Source: Niallia taxi
GTDB taxonomy: Bacteria > Bacillota > Bacilli > Bacillales > Cytobacillaceae
NCBI RefSeq assembly: GCF_004005475.1
Contig: NZ_RZTZ01000003.1
Span: 124,001 to 188,000 of the forward strand
Direction of reading: 5' to 3'
Length of the DNA: 64,000 bases
Below are positions 60,510-64,000 of this stretch, in pieces. A program made the translations under genes and the position numbers. How positions within the stretch are numbered: the first letter of the stretch is position 1; every line of letters begins with the position of its first letter. Under the pieces are notes generated by a model that was given only the letters and a program-made list of their open reading frames with translations, had not been told where the DNA came from and did no database searches.

Positions 60510-60962
60510 TTAATACTCTCGTTTTTTCCCTTTTTTCACATACTCCCAATCCACCTCAATATTCTCCCTAACCTTTTTCAATAAATCATAAAGAAGCTCT
60601 GTTTCCTGTTCGGTAAGTCCGGCGAGTGCAGATTTGTCTGAGTAGTCGCTCTCCCTTTTTAATAAAGGATAAACATTTTCTCCCTTTTCAGTCGGAAACA
60701 GCTTCTTGATTTTTTTATTTGTTTCATCCTGCCTTTTTTCGATAAAACCATTGATTTCAAGCTTTTTAATTGCTCTAGCTGCAGTCGTCCGGTCGACCTT
60801 AATCATTTCTGCGAGCTTTTCTTGAATGATTCCTGGATTCTCATATATTCTGACAAGGTACAAATATTGTCCCTTCGTTAAATCATATTCTTTAAATTCA
60901 ATATTGCTGATAGAGTCAAGCGCTCTAGCAATCATGCCTACTTCGCGCAGAATTTCCTTCAA
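60510..60962 (-). CDS. MarR-family regulator
   Basis: A 150-aa winged-helix dimer. The DNA-binding part is QEKLAEMIKVDRTTAARAIKKLEINGFIEKRQDETNKK (about 46-84); the long first and last helices make the dimer. A 24-nt palindrome directly upstream, between it and the divergent acetyltransferase gene, is the likely operator. It is therefore expected to repress itself and perhaps that gene. The ligand is unknown. Confidence 0.9.
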   Translation of the reverse strand: MKEILREVGMIARALDSISNIEFKEYDLTKGQYLYLVRIYENPGIIQEKLAEMIKVDRTTAARAIKKLEINGFIEKRQDETNKKIKKLFPTEKGENVYPLLKRESDYSDKSALAGLTEQETELLYDLLKKVRENIEVDWEYVKKGKKREY

Positions 60963-60978
60963 TAAAGTAAACCTCCAA

Positions 60979-61002
60979 TTATTGTTGTATTTACAACAAT
61001 AA
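60979..61002. promoter_or_regulatory. MarR-type operator
   Basis: TTATTGTTGTA and TACAACAATAA are perfect inverted arms with 2 bp between, 17 bp upstream of the marR start codon. Such symmetric AT-rich sites are usual MarR operators. Confidence 0.78.
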
Positions 61003-61084
61003 ACTTTTCCTATAAACTGTTTATCATGATAGTTAAATTATGACTTGTTTCTCATAATAAATCCAGAAAGGAATGAAATAGTAA

Positions 61085-61516
61085 GTGGAGGCAAAAAAAA
61101 TCACATCAATGGATGAACTAGAGCAGGCGTTACATATAAGACGGAAGGTGTTTGTTGAGGAGCAGGGTGTTCCTTTAGAAGACGAGTACGATGAATTTGA
61201 TAAGCTTGATGGCAAATGTGATCATATCCTTGTCTATTATAACGGCGAGCCTGTCGGTACTGGACGAGTGAGATCTGTTGAGGGCTATGGCAAACTAGAA
61301 AGAATTTGTATTTTACAGGAATACCGTAAATTCGGGCTTGGTAAGGTTATTATTGCAAAGCTTGAAGAGCTTGCCGCAGACCGAAAGGACATAAAGGTGA
61401 AGCTGCACGGCCAAACACATGCAGAAGGCTTCTACCAAAAGCTTGGCTATGAGACTTCTTCTGATGTATTTATGGAGGACGGCATACCTCATGTGCTGAT
61501 GACAAAAAGCATCTAA
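61085..61516 (+). CDS. GNAT acetyltransferase, YjcF/ElaA-like
   Basis: A 143-aa acetyltransferase. The N-terminal SMDELEQALHIRRKVFVEEQGVPLEDEYDEFD segment is a hallmark of the YjcF/ElaA group. The acetyl-CoA loop is LQEYRKFGLGKVIIAKLEE. FYQKLGYETSSDVFMEDGIPHV is the family C-terminus. GTG start at 61085 with AAAGGA somewhat far upstream, so the start is less sure than the frame. Divergent from the MarR gene; substrate unknown. Confidence 0.88.
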   Translation: MEAKKITSMDELEQALHIRRKVFVEEQGVPLEDEYDEFDKLDGKCDHILVYYNGEPVGTGRVRSVEGYGKLERICILQEYRKFGLGKVIIAKLEELAADRKDIKVKLHGQTHAEGFYQKLGYETSSDVFMEDGIPHVLMTKSI

Positions 61517-61522
61517 AAACCA

Positions 61523-61560
61523 CCCCGTAAAAGTTAGAATGGTGTCTAACTTTTACGGGG
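61523..61560. terminator. Perfect 16-bp palindrome between convergent genes
   Basis: CCCCGTAAAAGTTAGA and TCTAACTTTTACGGGG are exact complements around a 6-nt loop, 6 bp after the acetyltransferase stop codon and 13 bp before the scrB stop codon. No T run follows on either side, so it is either an atypical bidirectional terminator or a short palindromic repeat element. Confidence 0.7.
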
Positions 61561-61573
61561 CAGCTTATAAAAA

Positions 61574-63055
61574 TCAGCAATCAGAATTAAGTTCATATTT
61601 AACAGCCTTCACTTCTGACTTCCCGTTTTGTGCGAAAAATCGAATGGCTTGGCTGTTTTCATCAGGGAAAATTCTTGCTGTGAACACTTCCTCTCCGTCG
61701 TTGACAAACACTTCAACAGAGGAAACATCCACAAATATCCGAAAATGAATGGTTTCTGACGCCATCGGGCATTGTCGAACAGTCCCATACTGTATCCCAG
61801 CAAGCTCTCCCGATTCACTTCTGTCTATAATCACCTTTTTTGCAAGTGTATCGTATTTAAGGATTGTTTTGTTCTTATCCCCTGCGCGTAGCTCAACACC
61901 AAATTGTTCTGCTGTGAAGTTTGAAAACTCTACTGATAATTCATAGACCTCTCCAGCAAATTTTTCCACCTGCCTAGTCTCGTTCTCTATCAATAAATGA
62001 GCTTCTGCTTTGTTCCCTCTAAGTCTCTCCAGTTCCTGCACTGGTAATTGCCGTAGCTTTCCATTCCTTACAGTCAATTCACGGGGAAGTGTTAAGCAAT
62101 GAGCCCAGCCATTCTTATCTGTTGGGTATTCTATTTCAGGCAGCCCCATCCATCCGATTAGTATTCTTCTGCCATCAGGAGCCTCCATTGTTTGTGGTGC
62201 ATAAAAATCAAAGCCTCTGTCCAGCTCTTGAAAACCGGTATGAACAAGGGTTCTTTCTTGTATATTCAGCTTATCTCCAAGAACATAGCCTGATTGATAA
62301 ATATTTTGATAGCAGTCTCCTTCTGAATTTATACCTTGTGGACAAAACAGAAGTATGCCATGTCCATCCACTTCAAAATAATCTGGACATTCCCACATAT
62401 AACCGAAATCCTTAAAGCCTATCTCTAATTCGCCTTCCAAGTTCCATTGTGTCAAATCACTGGAACGATAGAGTATAATTGTTCCTGTTTCATTTGAACG
62501 CTGTGCACCGATAACTGCGAAAAATTCAGACCCATGCTTCCAAACTTTAGGATCGCGGTAATGATCTGTATAGCCTTCAGGTACATTAGCTATTACTGGT
62601 TTTTCGTGCTTTTGGATTTGCCCCTTCTCATTCATGAAAGCAAGACATTGATAAGGCGTTCTTATCCAGCTCTCATTTCGGCTGTTGCCCGTATACATAA
62701 AGTATAATTGTCCATCATGCTCCACTCCGCTGCCAGAGTATACACCATGGCTGTCAAATTCAGTTGTTGGCTCAATCGCCACTCCGACATTTTCCCAGTG
62801 AATCAGATCCTTCGATTTTGTATGATACCAATTCTTTAAACCATGGACAGGACCAAGGGGAAACCATTGGTAAAACAAATGATATTCGCCATTATAATAG
62901 GCAAAGCCATTCGGATCATTAAGCAGCCCTGTAACAGGCTGAATATGAAAGGATTGTCTCCAGGAGCATTGATTAACCATTGTTACAAGCTGCATCTGTT
63001 CTGCCTCCAATGCATCCTCCCATCTTCTATACCTTTGTTCTCTGTTCCATTCCAT
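61574..63055 (-). CDS. scrB: Sucrose-6-phosphate hydrolase, GH32
   Basis: A 493-aa cytoplasmic enzyme splitting sucrose 6-phosphate to glucose 6-phosphate and fructose. The nucleophile is Asp47 (GLLNDPNG), the transition-state stabiliser Asp168 (HYRDPKVW), and the acid/base Glu222 (MWECPDYF). The beta-propeller is followed by a beta-sandwich (about 370-490). No signal peptide is present, consistent with uptake by a PTS. Located downstream of the sucrose PTS gene (61 bp), as in sacPA/scrAB operons. Confidence 0.94.
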   Translation of the reverse strand: MEWNREQRYRRWEDALEAEQMQLVTMVNQCSWRQSFHIQPVTGLLNDPNGFAYYNGEYHLFYQWFPLGPVHGLKNWYHTKSKDLIHWENVGVAIEPTTEFDSHGVYSGSGVEHDGQLYFMYTGNSRNESWIRTPYQCLAFMNEKGQIQKHEKPVIANVPEGYTDHYRDPKVWKHGSEFFAVIGAQRSNETGTIILYRSSDLTQWNLEGELEIGFKDFGYMWECPDYFEVDGHGILLFCPQGINSEGDCYQNIYQSGYVLGDKLNIQERTLVHTGFQELDRGFDFYAPQTMEAPDGRRILIGWMGLPEIEYPTDKNGWAHCLTLPRELTVRNGKLRQLPVQELERLRGNKAEAHLLIENETRQVEKFAGEVYELSVEFSNFTAEQFGVELRAGDKNKTILKYDTLAKKVIIDRSESGELAGIQYGTVRQCPMASETIHFRIFVDVSSVEVFVNDGEEVFTARIFPDENSQAIRFFAQNGKSEVKAVKYELNSDC

Positions 63056-63081
63056 GATGATTCACTCCCTAAAAAAACATA

Positions 63082-63100
63082 GGAGAAAAAACTTCTCCCC
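63082..63100 (-). terminator. Weak hairpin between scrA and scrB
   Basis: GGAGAA and TTCTCC pair around AAAAAC on the plus strand. The minus-strand reading continues TATGTTTTTTTAGGG. It lies in the short gap and may reduce read-through, but both genes are likely in one operon. Confidence 0.4.
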
Positions 63101-63116
63101 TTTATTTATCGATATT

Positions 63117-64000
63117 TTATGCCACTATGCCTTCTTTTCTTATGTTTGCTTCCTTTTTAGCTGCTCTTTTCGCTAATACAATGGTTACAGTGAAGGCAAC
63201 TGCAAATGCGACTGCCATTCCGATAATATATGGCACAATCTTATCTGGACGAATTGAAATGATTCCAGGCAATCCGGCAGCACCTAATGCGACAGCTTTT
63301 ACTTTAAACAATGTCACAAAACCAGAACCAACTGCAGAACCTACGATAGCCCCAATAAATGGATATCTCAGTTTAAGATTAACACCGAACATAGCTGGCT
63401 CTGTAATGCCAAGCAATGCAGAAATACCTGCTGCAGATGCCGTTCCTTTCACCTTTGCATCCTTTGTTATTTTCAATACAGCAAGTGTTGCTGCACCTTG
63501 CGCTATATTGGACATTGTTGCGATAGCAAACAAGAAGGAGCCGCCTGTTTTGGCGATGTCTGCAAGCAATTGTGTTTCCACTGCGATAAAGCTGTGATGC
63601 ATTCCTGTAATAACAATTGGTGCATACAAAAGACCGAAAATTAATCCGCCGATTACTCCTGTTGTGTCATACATCCAAACAATTCCATCTGTCAATAGAT
63701 TTCCTGCTGACCTTGTAAGTGGGCCAACTATAGTAAATGTCAATAAACCAGTGATAAAAATAGATAAGAGCGGTGTCAGCAGATTATCTAATGCTGAAGG
63801 TACGATTCTTCTGAGAAATGTTTCAATCTTAGCCAAAATAAACGAGGCAGCAAGCACAGGCAGCACAGTTCCTTGATAGGCCACCTTCTCAATGTCCAAG
63901 CCAAATATGTGCCAAACAGGAACTTCATTTTTCAGCATTGCATCTGCATAATTGTAGCCATTCAGTAAATCCGGGTGAACCATAAGCATTCCCAGTGCTG
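63117..64000 (-). CDS. scrA: PTS sucrose permease EIIBC, 3' part only
   Basis: The frame runs off the right end of the window; its start and the EIIB domain lie outside. The visible 294 residues are the EIIC part: MLMVHPDLLNGYNYADAM, the helix GTVLPVLAASFILAKIE, IVGPLTRSAGNLLTDG, GLLYAPIVITGMHHSFIAVE with the sugar-contacting GMHHSF, and GITEPAMFGVNLKLRYPF (TEP motif). These match the glucose/sucrose superfamily, sucrose branch. It imports sucrose as sucrose 6-phosphate for ScrB. Control by a SacT/SacY antiterminator or ScrR repressor would lie beyond the window. Confidence 0.9.
   Translation of the reverse strand, partial: ALGMLMVHPDLLNGYNYADAMLKNEVPVWHIFGLDIEKVAYQGTVLPVLAASFILAKIETFLRRIVPSALDNLLTPLLSIFITGLLTFTIVGPLTRSAGNLLTDGIVWMYDTTGVIGGLIFGLLYAPIVITGMHHSFIAVETQLLADIAKTGGSFLFAIATMSNIAQGAATLAVLKITKDAKVKGTASAAGISALLGITEPAMFGVNLKLRYPFIGAIVGSAVGSGFVTLFKVKAVALGAAGLPGIISIRPDKIVPYIIGMAVAFAVAFTVTIVLAKRAAKKEANIRKEGIVA

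Overview
The window looks like a chromosomal segment of a low-GC, spore-forming member of the Bacillaceae (Bacillus, Niallia or a close relative). The basis is the gene set (bacterial NOS, the spore-type diadenylate cyclase cdaS, CsoR/CopZ/CopA, a PerR box in front of katA, LicT/RAT antitermination, CcpA cre-like sites), the strong GGAGG-type ribosome sites, and frequent TTG and GTG starts. The species is an inference. I saw no rRNA, tRNA, CRISPR array, prophage or intact insertion sequence.

Layout. 1-7.6 kb: end of a pyruvate kinase-like gene without a C-terminal domain, an esterase, a small membrane protein, cdaS, an anchored extracytoplasmic protein, nos with an aldehyde dehydrogenase, and aroK-aroD. 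7.9-10.7 kb: katA under a perfect PerR box, an aldo/keto reductase and a 43-aa repeat peptide. 10.8-14 kb: the copper regulon csoR-copZ and copA, with a matching CsoR-type operator at each promoter. 14-16.4 kb: three regulators (FCD-type GntR, TipAS-type MerR, UTRA-type GntR). 16.6-39.7 kb: a large sugar-use region. It holds a 6-phospho-beta-glucosidase/aldo-keto reductase operon, a heterodimeric ABC exporter, an alpha-galactoside ABC importer with alpha-galactosidase and ROK kinase, a LacI regulator, a CE7 acetyl esterase, a cellobiose-type PTS with a second GH1 enzyme, a TetR/MFS efflux pair, and licT behind its own RAT/terminator switch. 40-46 kb: an orphan histidine kinase, a dispersed repeat, an mhqN-like nitroreductase behind an MhqR-like box, a flavin monooxygenase, and the pentose phosphate enzymes gnd and zwf. 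46.3-55.2 kb: a chemoreceptor and a three-gene surface operon. 55.4-64 kb: acetyltransferases, a MOSC protein, a quinone-oxidoreductase-like enzyme, LysE/XRE, two small low-complexity proteins, MarR, and sucrose genes (scrB and a partial scrA).

The most unusual part is the operon at 55244-47809, transcribed leftward. Its first gene encodes a secreted protein of about 1643 aa with an Ig-like domain plus type I dockerin near the N-terminus, ten ~95-residue cadherin/Big_9-like repeats and a lamin-tail-like C-terminus, but no wall anchor of its own. The second gene encodes an LPKTG protein carrying a cohesin domain. The third encodes a sortase. Read together, they suggest a self-contained cohesin-dockerin device that the sortase fixes to the wall and that displays a giant repeat fibre. 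This resembles cellulosome logic without any catalytic domain. Part of the fibre gene consists of 570-bp units repeated almost identically.

The sugar genes appear to be co-regulated. The bglA/AKR operon and the PTS operon share a TAGACA-N16-TATAAT promoter with a cre-like site just downstream of the -10 box.
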